Part shown: positions 25,250 to 36,620 of the stretch, piece by piece
How positions within the stretch are numbered: position 1 is the first letter of the stretch
Layout: the number at the start of each line of letters is the position of its first letter
Assembly: GCF_037975245.1 (NCBI RefSeq)
Contig: NC_092570.1
Span: 19,933,418 to 19,997,417 of the forward strand
Length of the DNA stretch: 64,000 bases
Direction of reading: 5' to 3'
From: Apostichopus japonicus
Lineage: Eukaryota > Echinodermata > Holothuroidea > Aspidochirotida > Stichopodidae
The notes under the pieces: generated by a model
Told to the model about the DNA's origin: nothing
Databases searched by the model: none
What the model saw: the letters and a program-made list of their open reading frames with translations, nothing else
Position numbers and translations under genes: made by a program

Positions 25250-26846
25250 GTATGAGCCGAAACTATCTATTCGATATTTTTTTTTCTCGATAACATTAAA
25301 CACTAAGATCCCTTAACGATGCAGTTTATAAGTATGACTAGTCAATCATATTTAATTTTATATACAAGAACAATTAAAACATAGTGTGGTATTTAATATG
25401 ATTGATATTAGCATGAACGAGTGCATGAGAGACGAAATTTGTAGTTAATATACTTAATCTTGATCTAGTATAACCCCTCAATGAGTTTATTCAGTTATTG
25501 TTATGTTAGTTTGAAATTATAAATTTAAACAAATGAGAAAGTAATTACAAGTTTTAATCGGAATACCTTGATAAGCAAAATATTTTTAAATTTGTAATCA
25601 ACAAAAGCACAACATCAAGCGAACGTTTCTAGGAATTAAATCCGCTTGAGTGACTTATTTTTAAGCATTTTGTATGATATTATTACTTCCGCAGCATCTC
25701 AATTGGGGCCTTTTCTATCAGTATTTCGATGACTGGTTAAAAGCTTTTCCACTTACCCAATTTCATATCATCGAAAAGAATAATTTTGAAAAGAACTGTC
25801 TGGTGGACTTGCCGAAGATATTTTCATTTTTAAACTTAGGTAAGATTTACAGAAACATTTTGTGTTATGTAATTTAGTAAATATCCGTGAACAATGTCTG
25901 CTACTGTACAAAACACCAATTCAGTCAAAATCATCATCATTTTTTGATGGGTATAGAAAACAGGCCGAATTTAATATCTTTGTACTATGTATTTAGTGAA
26001 ATGGTATAGCTGTAAATACTACAATGGTGTCGGTAGTGGGATGTCGAAGGCCGTAATGTTATGTTACCTGTTATGTTGTGACATTGTGTGTCGGTGGTTG
26101 GAGATTAATGGTAGCATATAATTGCTCTCTTGAAACGACATGGGGTCTGTTGGAGAAGTTGTATAAATAAAGGTGCATGCTTATTTGATTACGCAACCAC
26201 GTATGAAATGACTTCAATTGATGAATGAATCATTGTTTTCGCGTTCTGATATTGTTATATTGATGGTGAATGTGTCTTTGTGGTGTAAGTGGGTTGTTGG
26301 CAAGCTGTATAGAAATATAAATGATAGTTTAAATGATGATGGGATATCAATAATGGTGTAGGAAAGGTGTTCAGCAACCATTCACTTAAAATACTCAACA
26401 TCAATGTAGGAATTGGGCGGCTTTAGTTTTCATTATTCCTGCATGTTAGTAAGCAAAAAAAATGGAATAAGTAAATAAAGGATAGAAAATCAATTGCGTA
26501 ATTCCAAAAAAGGGGGTACAGGTGAACAGACTCACACTCCAGACGAGGGACAACGAATATCTTTAATCCAGAGGAAAAGAACAAAGGAACGGAGGTTTAC
26601 GTATAACATATAGGATAGAGTATGCTTTTCTTTTTGAATTAATTGTTTGTCTAATTGTTGTATGTTTTTTGTCAAACAGAGAGACTAAGCATGCGCAAGA
26701 TAAGGGAGATATGTCAATCAAAGTCAAATTTGTTCAGAGTAGCACCTGCCGACAGCGAACCAATGGATAAAGGTACGAAGAATCTCCTGGAATCGTTTTA
26801 CGCGCCGTACTTCGACAAACTTGATGAGGTTCTTCAAAATCACTGA
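25032..26846 (+). CDS. CHST15-like sulfotransferase, exons 5-7 (C-terminal part)
   Basis: Exons 25032-25191, 25695-25839 and 26680-26846 continue the gene begun at 2200. The phases fit exactly (2, 0 and 1), and the stop is TGA at 26844-26846. The conserved C-terminal half of the CHST15 class is visible: an EECLQNK...RTCLY segment, then LFYQYFDDWLKAFP, where family members have a similar GLY..YL.DWL..FP, then a LPKIFSFLNLG helix region. The PAPS 3'-phosphate motif formed across the exon 4/5 junction reads TEPATS-IYLNY instead of the usual REP..R.YS.Y, so the key Arg and Ser are replaced. Exon 5 is followed immediately by a TA microsatellite at its donor. The reading frame is intact over all seven exons, which argues against a recent pseudogene despite the motif losses. 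Confidence 0.8.
25203..25246. repeat. TA microsatellite at the exon 5 donor
   Basis: About 22 uninterrupted TA dinucleotides start 11 bases after the GTACGT donor of exon 5. Its only apparent significance is closeness to the splice site; length changes could affect splicing. Confidence 0.8.
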
Positions 26847-26916
26847 GCAAGTTAAAGAAAACACAAAAAACAACAACAAAAAACAGCTGCAGCAACAAAG
26901 AAAGAAAAAACAGAAG

Positions 26917-26922
26917 AATAAA
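26917..26922 (+). promoter_or_regulatory. candidate polyadenylation signal AATAAA
   Basis: A perfect AATAAA lies about 70 bases after the stop codon of the sulfotransferase-like gene, in an A-rich stretch. Position and sequence fit a poly(A) signal; no transcript evidence is available. Confidence 0.45.
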
Positions 26923-28449
26923 TGGATGTTAGGAGATTGTTGATGAAGAAAGGGACACTTCTGGTGGTCTAAGCAGACTACAGGTACAGGTAAATACATA
27001 TACATTATATGTGTAATTTGTGAAAAGTTAATTTTTCTAGGGCTGTTTGGGATAACTCTGGCAAAATTCTATAACTTGTTATATATTTTTTTTAAATAAT
27101 TTTGATTACATCTTGTCATTAAATAATTTTGATTACATTTTGTCATTAAATAATTTTGATTACGTCTTTTCATTAATTCCCTTGGTCCAATGGGGTTCAT
27201 TATACTAGAGCAGTGGCGTATAGGAAATAATCAAATGGTGACGGGTAAGAAGGCTGCGGATGGGTTTGGGGTATTCCACGGAAAAAGTTTTAGATGCTAC
27301 AGTGGCCCAAATGGGACGTTAAACATGTTTTATTCTTGACATTTGGTCTCCGAATTTGTCATTTTTCCCCTCTACATTTTGACTACTTTCTCACAATTTT
27401 GTATTCTTTCTACGAAATGCGTGAAAATTTCATCTAATGATTTAACATTTCTTCTCAAAGTTGTGGCTTTTAAATCAAAATTTCGACTTGTTCCTGGAAG
27501 TATCGGCTTTATACCAAATTTAAAAAAAAAAAATAGTCAAATTCTGAACATTTGATATCATATTTAAAACGTTTTCTCGACCATTTTGTTATGATAACAA
27601 GTCCAATCAGTATCGTCAAGTATAAATTCCGACATTTCATTCGAACTGTCGACTGTTTTATCTGCAACTGTTGATAACTTTAGCTCAAAATTTACACTAT
27701 ATTTGCAAAGTATGACCTGTCAAATGAGGAAGGGGTGGGTTGGGGTGGGGTGGGTGGGGTTTGGGAGGAGCTGACAACCGCATGGATCTTTGCCAGCTTG
27801 TATGTAAGTAGTATAATATCATCACATGGGTGATGATCATATTTTTTTGGTGGCCCTTTTGGGTTGTATGCATTATTTCATGTATAGACATCAGTAACAA
27901 ACACCGAAGATGTTGCTCATTTACTCGCGTGGATTGTTTGCTTTTCGTTGATAACATGATTTGGGACTAAATCTATGTCACTTTTTGAAATCTAAATTTT
28001 TGTTGTTGTTTTTCCATTTTGTTATTCATTTCGCATATCTGATGCGCTATGCACAAGGTATGGATTTGTTGATTATTAACAAACCCTGTGAATGGTTATT
28101 ATAGGTTATTTTGTAATTATTCTATTAATTATTCTAATGGTTATGTCTTCGGCTATCGTTATGTATACTGCCATGATTTCTACAGCTGCACGAGTCATAC
28201 CGGCGTGCCTTGTATTAAAATGATCAATTTTAGCTGCTACTTTATTCATTTAGTGTTTATCGTCTTTCAGTTTTACTAAGTAAGATAAACAACACTTGAT
28301 AATCCAGATAACAAAGTTACGATGTACATAAAATGACAAGTCTTGTGGTACGTGTTTATGGTTTACAATGGTCCTGAAACTATTGATGTCCATTGATTAT
28401 AATGTTGTTGCTATTGCCTCGTATATACTTAAAAAGAACGGAAGCGTCT
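26923..28449. other. intergenic region after the sulfotransferase-like gene
   Basis: No gene recognised. At about 27092-27176 a 27-28-bp unit (TTAAATAATTTTGATTACA...) is repeated three times in tandem. Near 27220-27300 is G-rich text resembling an old interspersed repeat. The remaining short open frames are unsupported. Confidence 0.5.
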
Positions 28450-31424
28450 CGAAACTGAATACGTTACTTGAACAATGACGGCACAAGGTAGTGTTAAAAA
28501 TAACAGAAGAGTCTTGTATACTTTATTGGTTATTAACAGTATTTAACAGGGTCCACGACACTCGAACAGAATACGTTACTTGTGACAATGACGGCATAAG
28601 GTAGTGTTAAAACTAACAGAAGAGTCTTGTATACTTTATTGGTTATTAGCAGTATTTAACAGGGTCCACAACACTAGAAAATGAATACGTTACTTGAACA
28701 ATGACAGCACTAGGTAGTGTTGAATTTAACAGACGCGTTTTGTATACTTTATTGGTTAGCAGTATCTAACAGGGTCCACAACACTCGAACAGAATACGTT
28801 ACTTGAACAATGACGGCACTAGGTAGTGTTAAAGCTAACAGAAGAGTCTTGTATACTTTATTGGTTATTAGCAGTATTTAACAGGGTCCACAACACTCGA
28901 AACTGAATACGTTACTTGTGACAATGACGGCATAAGGTAGTGTTGAATTTAACAGACGCGTTTTGTATACTTTATTGGTTATTAACAGTATTTAACAGGG
29001 TCCACGACACTCGAACAGAATACGTTACTTGTGACAATGACGGCACAAGGTAGTGTTAAAGCTAACAGAAGAGTCTTGTATACTTTATTGGTTATTAACA
29101 GTATCTAACAGGGTCCACGACACTAGAAAATGAATACGTTACTTGAACAATGACGGCACTAGGTAGTGTTAAAGCTAACAGAAGATTCTTGTATACTTTA
29201 TTGGTTATTAGCAGTATTTAACAGGGTCCACAACACTCGAAACTGAATACGTTACTTGAACAATGACGGCACAAGGTAGTGTTAAAGCTAACAGAAGAGT
29301 CTTGTATACTTTATTGGTTATTAGCAGTATTTAACAGGGTCCACAACACTCGAAACTGAATACGTTACTTGTGACAATGACGGCATAAGGTAGTGTTGAA
29401 TTTAACAGACGCGTTTTGTATACTTTATTGGTTATTAACAGTATTTAACAGGGTCCACGACACTCGAACAGAATACGTTACTTGTGACAATGACGGCACA
29501 AGGTAGTGTTGAAGCTAACAGAAGAGTCTTGTATACTTTATTGGTTATTAACAGTATCTAACAGGGTCCACGACACTAGAAAATGAATACGTTACTTGAA
29601 CAATGACGGCACTAGGTAGTGTTAAAGCTAACAGAAGATTCTTGTATACTTTATTGGTTAGCAGTATCTAACAGGGTCCACAACACTCGAAACTGAATAC
29701 GTTACTTGAACAATGACGGCACAAGGTAGTGTTAAAGCTAACAGAAGAGTCTTGTATACTTTATTGGTTATTAGCAGTATTTAACAGGGTCCACAACACT
29801 CGAAACTGAATACGTTACTTGTGACAATGACGGCATAAGGTAGTGTTGAATTTAACAGACGCGTTTTGTATACTTTATTGGTTATTAACAGTATTTAACA
29901 GGGTCCACGACACTCGAACAGAATACGTTACTTGTGACAATGACGGCACAAGGTAGTGTTAAAGCTAACAGAAGAGTCTTGTATACTTTATTGGTTATTA
30001 ACAGTATCTAACAGGGTCCACGACACTAGAAAATGAATACGTTACTTGAACAATGACGGCACTAGGTAGTGTTAAAGCTAACAGAAGATTCTTGTATACT
30101 TTATTGGTTATTAGCAGTATTTAACAGGGTCCACAACACTCGAAACTGAATACGTTACTTGAACAATGACGGCACAAGGTAGTGTTAAAGCTAACAGAAG
30201 AGTCTTGTATACTTTATTGGTTATTAGCAGTATTTAACAGGGTCCACAACACTCGAAACTGAATACGTTACTTGTGACAATGACGGCATAAGGTAGTGTT
30301 GAATTTAACAGACGCGTTTTGTATACTTTATTGGTTATTAACAGTATTTAACAGGGTCCACGACACTCGAACAGAATACGTTACTTGTGACAATGACGGC
30401 ACAAGGTAGTGTTGAAGCTAACAGAAGAGTCTTGTATACTTTATTGGTTATTAACAGTATCTAACAGGGTCCACGACACTAGAAAATGAATACGTTACTT
30501 GAACAATGACGGCACTAGGTAGTGTTAAAGCTAACAGAAGATTCTTGTATACTTTATTGGTTAGCAGTATCTAACAGGGTCCACAACACTCGAAACTGAA
30601 TACGTTACTTGAACAATGACGGCACAAGGTAGTGTTAAAGCTAACAGAAGAGTCTTGTATACTTTATTGGTTATTAGCAGTATTTAACAGGGTCCACAAC
30701 ACTCGAAACTGAATACGTTACTTGTGACAATGACGGCATAAGGTAGTGTTGAATTTAACAGACGCGTTTTGTATACTTTATTGGTTATTAACAGTATTTA
30801 ACAGGGTCCACGACACTCGAACAGAATACGTTACTTGTGACAATGACGGCACAAGGTAGTGTTAAAGCTAACAGAAGAGTCTTGTATACTTTATTGGTTA
30901 TTAACAGTATCTAACAGGGTCCACGACACTAGAAAATGAATACGTTACTTGAACAATGACGGCACTAGGTAGTGTTAAAGCTAACAGAAGATTCTTGTAT
31001 ACTTTATTGGTTAGCAGTACTTAACAGGGTCCACAACACTCGAAACTGAATACGTTACTTGAACAATGACGGCACTAGGTAGTGTTGAATTTAACAGACA
31101 CGTTTTGTATACTTTATTGGTTAGCAGTATCTAACAGGGTCCACAACACTCGAAACTGAATACGTTACTTGCGACAATGACGGCACTAGGTAGTGTTAAA
31201 ACTAACAGAAGATTCTTGTATACTTTATTGGTTATTAACAGTATTTAACAGGGTCCACAACACTCGAAACTGAATACGTTACTTGAACAATGACGGCACT
31301 AGGTAGTGTTAAATTTAACGGAAGCATGCTTTATTGGTGTTTTAGCAGTATCTAACAGGGTCCATAACACTCGAAACTGAATTCGCTATTTGAACAATGT
31401 CGGCAGAAGGTAGTGTTAAAGCAA
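28450..31424. repeat. satellite-like array, ~113-bp monomer with higher-order structure
   Basis: About 26 head-to-tail monomers of ~113 bp contain GAATACGTTACTTG, CAATGACGGCA, GGTAGTGTTAAAGC, CTTGTATACTTTATTGG and AACAGGGTCCACAACACT. A variant marked by GTGACAATGACGGCATAAG...GACGCGTTTTG recurs at 28918, 29371, 29821, 30274 and 30724. That gives a four-monomer higher-order repeat of ~450 bp. Spacings alternate 453/450 because of a 3-bp TTA deletion, giving an eight-monomer super-repeat of 903 bp. The ends of the array (before ~28.9 kb and after ~31.0 kb) are more diverged. No coding frame. Confidence 0.9.
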
Positions 31425-31429
31425 GGTCA

Positions 31430-31640
31430 CCAACCTCCTCGCAGTCGGGGCATTTATTTCTTCCAAAAAAAAATTCTTAAGCCAACCTTGTGTTTAAATC
31501 TAATTATTATCAGAAGTAATTTGTAGTCTATAAACATGCCTTGGAATGCACCTTTTGTTCTCTAAACTTTGAAAAGCAATACGGAGGGAGGACTACCACC
31601 GTCCCAACATGGGATCGCATTCAATGAACCCCCTGCCACC
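31430..31640. repeat. dispersed repeat family, copy 1
   Basis: Text around CAGTCGGGGCATTT, TTTGTAGTCTATAAACATGCC, GGAATGCACC and GGGAGGACTACC has clear relatives at about 36400-36620 and 48440-48640. The shared order is a GTCAGTCGGG-like word, a run of G or A, a TAGTCTA/GTCTAAATATGCC word, a GAATGCACCAT word and a GGGAGGACCA word. Likely one old non-autonomous element. No ends or duplications resolved. Confidence 0.45.
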
Positions 31641-31934
31641 CCCTCATTCGCTACTTGTTTTATCAGACTGCAACCCATAACTCTAGTCCTAGTCACCTCT
31701 CTCCCGCACTTCTATATCACGTGCAAGCCACTGACTATAAATAACATGTCCACCTAATCAATACCATATACTCGTACTGTGTACTTACATCTGTACTCGA
31801 CTTGTACCCCGCTGGACTCCCATTTTAATCGTTACTGATGATATTAGCAGGAAATGCATTAGTAGATTCGTCTTGGAATCTTTAACCATTATCATTTGTT
31901 TATCTCTGGATGCAGGTTATACTCTATAACCACT

Positions 31935-33594
31935 ATTTACAATAGGGAAGTAAAATTATGCAATATGCCGACGACACGACGTTTTTCCTTGATGGTAGCA
32001 GAGAATCTATTGACGAGACTCTGCGTATCCTCAATAGACTGAAACTGCGTCTGGTCTATCAATTAATTTATTCAAGTCAAACTTATTCCCATTAGGCCCG
32101 TTCATTACTCGTACTCCACATTTTGTAAACACCCTCAATGTTAATGTCACTCAGGGTCCAGTTAACATTTTAGGTATTTCGTTTACGAGTGATGGAAATG
32201 ACTTGTTTCGCTTGAACTACGACGGAGGGCTAAAGGTTACCCATGTCCCAAGTTTCATAAATAGTTTAAAGTGTACATGGATTAGAAGATATTGTAATGA
32301 TAATAAAGGCCCTTGGAAGATCTTTTTTGATATGCACTTGAACTCTTACGGCAAGAATTTGATTTTTCAGAGTAACTGTTCTAAGAACGATGTAATCAAT
32401 ATAAAAAATTCTTTTGTGGGCTAATTGCTTGTGCCTGGTGCGAAATTTCCTTTAGCCCCCAAAGAAAAGTTTTGGCAATCAAATGATCTGGAACAACTCA
32501 TTCATTCGCATTAACAACAGTACTATAATGTATGGTCATTTGTTTGATAAAAATGTTAAGTTCGTAAGTGATCTCTTTGACAACGCGGGTAAGCCTCTAA
32601 CGTGCGATCGCTTTAAAGCTTAATTCCATATAGATTCTTTGCTATTACTATTTACTGGGGTTTTTAATCAGTTGTATCCCGAAGGAGTGAAGATGGTCAG
32701 GTTGCCAAAGAAACGACTCTTCCAATGTTAATATTGACTGGTACAACAATGTAATGCGGGCGACCTCTATTTCTCAATTAATTTACAAATACCACTTACG
32801 TAATATTTCTAATGCCCCAATCGCCGTAAAGAAATGGAATACAAGTTTTAGGGAGCTAACAGACAGTGACTGGAGTCGCATCTTTAGCATGCCTCGGTTC
32901 ACTGTGTCCGAAACTAAGCTGCAGTATTTCCAATTTAAGTTCTTACCTAGAATCACTGCAGCCAATAAACTCCTTACCTTGATGGGTAAAGTAGATTCTA
33001 GTTTATGCTCTTTTTGTAACGTCGAAGTGGAAAGTTTAGAACACCTCTTTTGGGAGTGTCGCTTCACCGCTTCTTTTATTTTAGACGTAGAAATGCGTTT
33101 TCTAGAGAAACAGTTCTTCTTCTCAAAACAAGACATTTTTTTTGGGCTGGGGTACAGGTGCTATACACCATACAATTTTCTTAATCTACACATGAAGTAT
33201 TATATATATGATTGCAGACTAACAAGTCGCGTACCAGATATAAATGAGTTTTTCTTTAAGTTCAAGTTTGCAATTAGTATCGAACGTTTAATAATTTGAG
33301 ATTGTCTAGATCTAGGAAAAACCGTGTTAACTTCCCTGACTTGCTACAAGCTTTTGCTCCATGCCAAGGTCTATTCCAGTAATGCTTGAACGATATGTTA
33401 TCCATATACCCAAATTATATGCTTGTCATCGGCTCCGGTTATTAGTTGTGTCTGTTTTCTGTCAGAACACTGCAAGGAGTAGGTGAATTATAATTGTAAA
33501 TATGCGAATCATTGTATCTGTTACTTAAGAATCACTGTAAATATTACATGCAATCTGAATAAACGGAGGGAAAAAAAAGAAAAGAAAAAAAAAA
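31935..33594 (+). mobile_element. 5'-truncated LINE insertion with target-site duplication
   Basis: The insertion is bracketed by 20-bp direct repeats at 31915-31934 and 33595-33614 (18 of 20 identical, core GGTTATACTCTATA) and ends in an A-rich tail (about 33568-33594). This is the signature of target-primed reverse transcription. Translation shows broken fragments of a non-LTR reverse transcriptase: MQYADDTTFFLDG (the YADD catalytic motif) near 31960, GGLKVTHVPSFINSLK near 32230, and a zf-RVT-like CSFCNVEVESLEHLFWEC near 33010. Retained length is ~1.66 kb. Frames shift several times, so it is dead. The zf-RVT end suggests an L1/Tx1-like clade; this is not confirmed. Confidence 0.85.
31951..33299 (+). 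pseudogene. LINE ORF2 C-terminal remnant (reverse transcriptase to zf-RVT)
   Basis: Decayed coding sequence inside the truncated LINE. The reverse-transcriptase palm motif YADD opens the surviving part and is followed by a frameshift near 32060. A thumb/connection-like region is readable at 32203-32424 and again near 32480-32620 in another frame. The last ~180 codons (32754-33299) are open and carry a CxxC...H...C zinc-finger-like module (CSFCNVEVESLEHLFWEC). At least three frame breaks preclude a functional enzyme. The 5' half of ORF2 and all of ORF1 are absent. Confidence 0.75.
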
Positions 33595-33614
33595 GGTTAT
33601 ACTCTATACCCGCT

Positions 33615-34304
33615 AATAATTTAATAAACATATTTGGAATCTAATATTACAATGGATGTTTTTTATTACTTTTCATTAAGTTGCCTTAACTGATTGGATT
33701 GAGTCTGCACCAGCAACTACATCTAAAATTTCAAGGTATTATTTCATTGTTGCTATGACTTTACAGAACACTGAATATAGGTCAAGCTTTCTTATATATC
33801 AAAGCTTAAAGTGACGCATCACCGATAAATAAATGAAATATTTTTAGCATTTAAGGTTTCAATAAATAGTATAACATTGTAAACCGTATGCTGTCATTTT
33901 CATTTATGCAAATTAAAAAATTTCCAAAATTTTCTTTTAAAATCAATTAAACTTATTTTAAACCGTTATAATATTACAGAATATGGAATGAAAAGTTATT
34001 AACCTCATATGTATATCTTCTTTGTAATTAGTTGCAGCTATTGAGCGTATATCTAGGCAAAAGTAAGTTTGTCGCTTTAACGGTTTCTTGAACTCTATAT
34101 CGGGTTTTTCTATGTTATCAGGCACATACACTCGCAGGGTTAAAAACATCATTAGTAAGAGATACGAGGTCGTATGGCCAGCTTTATACAATTCTAAAAC
34201 ACCAAGAGAACCAAACAAAATTATATACTTTTGCAATTAAAAACATCGACAGATTTATTGTGGTTGGACTTTTTGCACTAATATCCTTGGACAATTAGTT
34301 TAAC
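33615..34304. other. intergenic region upstream of glycine-rich gene A
   Basis: AT-rich, no gene recognised. The proximal part should hold the promoter of the gene starting at 34305, but I could not point to a convincing TATA box or initiator. Confidence 0.4.
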
Positions 34305-36200
34305 ATGAAACGGCAAAATGAAATACCGTGGTTACTATTTCTGTTAACTTTGGCTGTCAGCGCAGTGGTAAGTATATAGTTACTTTGTCTTTGTGTATTT
34401 AATGAAAGAATGACTTTAGGCAGTGTCTTAGTCAATGTCCATGCAACCATATATATTTGGGTGCGATCTCTGCTTTTTTTTCGGTTTAGAAAGATATTGA
34501 CCTTTAAATAAAAATATGCCCAATCTCTGGTATGCTACTTCAATTGATGTGTATCTGCTCTTCATGAAAGCAGCCCTAAATGTTAATGTTATTCAATCGT
34601 TCTATAAATGTCATCATCCACGGCGTGTTCATTCACAAACAACAGTAGTATCATTGGATGGCGTTTGACACAATTTTGTCCTCTATCAATTTGTTAAAGC
34701 ACTGTAAACGTAGTACCTTAAGGCCATATAAACCTTGTTTTACCATTTAGTTTTGTGTTGCATCTGAGGAACTGCCCTATAAATGGTAGCCTATGTAAGT
34801 TAGGCTAATTATAGGTCCAGTCACTTTTATTGACGAGCAGCTGGTGTTTAAAGGGTCGTTCCTAAGCAAATTAACATTTTCAAGAAATATAAACCTGGAC
34901 TACTACCAGTGTTTTCTAACGGTCTACAACAAATTAAGATTGAAATTTTGTGCATAAAATCATCCTTTAATGAAGTTTAACATATAAAAAGTCACCATTC
35001 ATGCATCAATTCATGATCATAGTATACGACCAACGAGGTTTAGCTAATGCTAAAACTGTTGTACATTTTCTTTTTCACGGTCACCACATAGCAGGGTGTG
35101 TATAGACACAGAAGAGACCAATTTTCCTTCGTACACAATCAACTATAGTTGTGTTTTTCTTTTCATCCGGCTATGATTCACATTTGTTTGCATACATATG
35201 CAGCCTAGTTCTCAAACAAACCCCCGAATAGTTTGTTGGGCCCTTTCCTATCTCTTCCCAAATTTAGTCTTATTTCACCCACACAACCGTAGAAAGAGAG
35301 AGAGAGAGAGGGAGAGCAATGAGGTACCAGACTGTACTATATAGATGCAGATGAATTACGACTGTTTTCTTACATTTATCTGTGAATTTCAAAATGAAAG
35401 CAAAGACAATGAATGCAACAAACAATTATCTATATAACTATGCTCACAGCCAAAAAGAAGTAATAGTAACTGGGTTCACCGAACCATCATCCGCCCAGAA
35501 CACTCTGAATAACCGTCGGTATAAGGTGATGAATACCAGGCGATGATTTCATTGGGGGTGGATGGGGGGGGGGGGTGGTATACACCCCTTTTCAACCTCA
35601 CACTAAACTTCGAAATTAGCTTTAAAGACCCAAATCATTATTATTTTTCTGGGGAAGGATGCCCCTACACCTCTGTCCTACATAGGGAATCGGTTCCAAC
35701 GACCCGCACTTATAAACGATATGAACTTATAAACGATATAAATATTTTATTTATAGCGGTTGAATGTATGGAATGTACAGAGAGACATTATTGTAACTGA
35801 CAAAATTAGTTACGTAATTAGGTATTTTACCCAGGACGAAAATGTCGTATACTTAATGTGCCACCACTCACGATTATAATTTTGCTTTTATTAGGGTATC
35901 AATCGAGCTGATGACCTCGAACTAAGACAATCTGCTTCTACCAGATTCCAGTGCGTGCGACGAAACCCTAGGACACGCCCCCCGGTGGAGAGTGCATATC
36001 CTACCTACCCGTTTTATGATTACTACAGTGGCTCATCTGATGACGCTGCAGTCTTCCCTGGTGGTGCAGGAAGCAATGGAGGATGGGGAGGGGGTGGAGG
36101 AGGAGAAGGATGGGGCCGGGTTGGTGGAGGAGTTGGAGAAGGCGGAGGAGGAGGCGGAGGAGGAGGCGGAGGAGGAGGCGGAGGAGGAGGAGGCAGATGA
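34305..36200 (+). CDS. secreted glycine-rich protein A (122 aa, two exons)
   Basis: Exon 1 (34305-34367) encodes a 21-residue start, MKRQNE then IPWLLFLLTLAVSAV, a classic signal peptide, and ends at a GTAAGT donor in phase 0. Exon 2 (35895-36200) follows a TTATTAG acceptor. It encodes a short polar/basic segment (GINRADDLELRQ...RRNPRTRPP), a Tyr/Pro patch (YPTYPFYDYY), GGW/GEGW motifs and a terminal run of about 18 Gly before Arg-stop. No catalytic domain; likely an extracellular structural or matrix protein. It is smaller than its neighbour at 40046 but shares the phase-0 signal-peptide exon, GGWGGGG motifs and related intron sequence. The poly-Gly tract is slippage-prone, so the true C terminus could differ. 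A possible extra exon after TCTTCTAG at 36958, with RRRRR and Cys codons, is unproven. Confidence 0.6.
34755..34980. repeat. intron block shared with glycine-rich gene B
   Basis: This segment of intron 1 (GAGGAACTG...CAGTCACTTT...TTTAAAGGGTCGTT...CGGTCTACAAC...TCATCCTTTAATG) aligns in order with about 41700-41925 in intron 1 of the gene at 40046 (GAGGAACTG...CAGTCACTTT...TTTAAAGGTCGTTT...CGGTCTACAAC...TCATTCTTTAATG). Equivalent positions in two neighbouring genes argue for tandem duplication; a dispersed element inserted twice is the alternative. Confidence 0.6.
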
Positions 36201-36394
36201 TTTGGTGTTTAATATGGTTATTACAATGGAAAAGACGAAGGATTATACTTTCCCACACAGTAGCATAGTTTTGTCAAACGCCTATCTGAACGGATTAAAG
36301 GCACCACAGTTTATAGTTGGGGAAATATTTAGTTACATTTGCGCAAAAGATGTAGTGTATAACTATAGCGTTCCCAAAGAAGAGAGGGTGGAGG

Positions 36395-36620
36395 GGGGGG
36401 GGGGGTATGGCCCACATCTCAATTGTCAGTCGGGAGAAAAACCGTTTAGTCGGGGGATTTCTTCAAACTTTAAACGTATATTATTATCATTCCATTTCGT
36501 TTAGACCTAAGTGTAGACTTAATTTAATGTCTAAATATGCCTCCGAATGCACCATTTAACCTCTTCACTTTGAATTTGTTTTGTGGGGAGGGCCACCCTG
36601 ACCACCAACAATAGAGGCTC
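36395..36620. repeat. dispersed repeat family, copy 2
   Basis: Downstream of glycine-rich gene A, GTCAGTCGGGAGAAAAACCG, TTTAGTCGGGGG, GTCTAAATATGCCTCCGAATG, CACCATTTAACC and GGGAGGGCCACC match the order of words at 48440-48640 and, more weakly, 31430-31640. The open frame spanning it is not supported. Confidence 0.5.

Noticed and set aside
28450-31424. CRISPR-like array
   Set aside because: Monomers are contiguous tandem copies with no unique spacers, in a eukaryotic genome.
36201-36504. Continuation of a shifted frame after the poly-Gly tract of gene A
   Set aside because: Would need a frameshift, and the downstream sequence overlaps a dispersed repeat.
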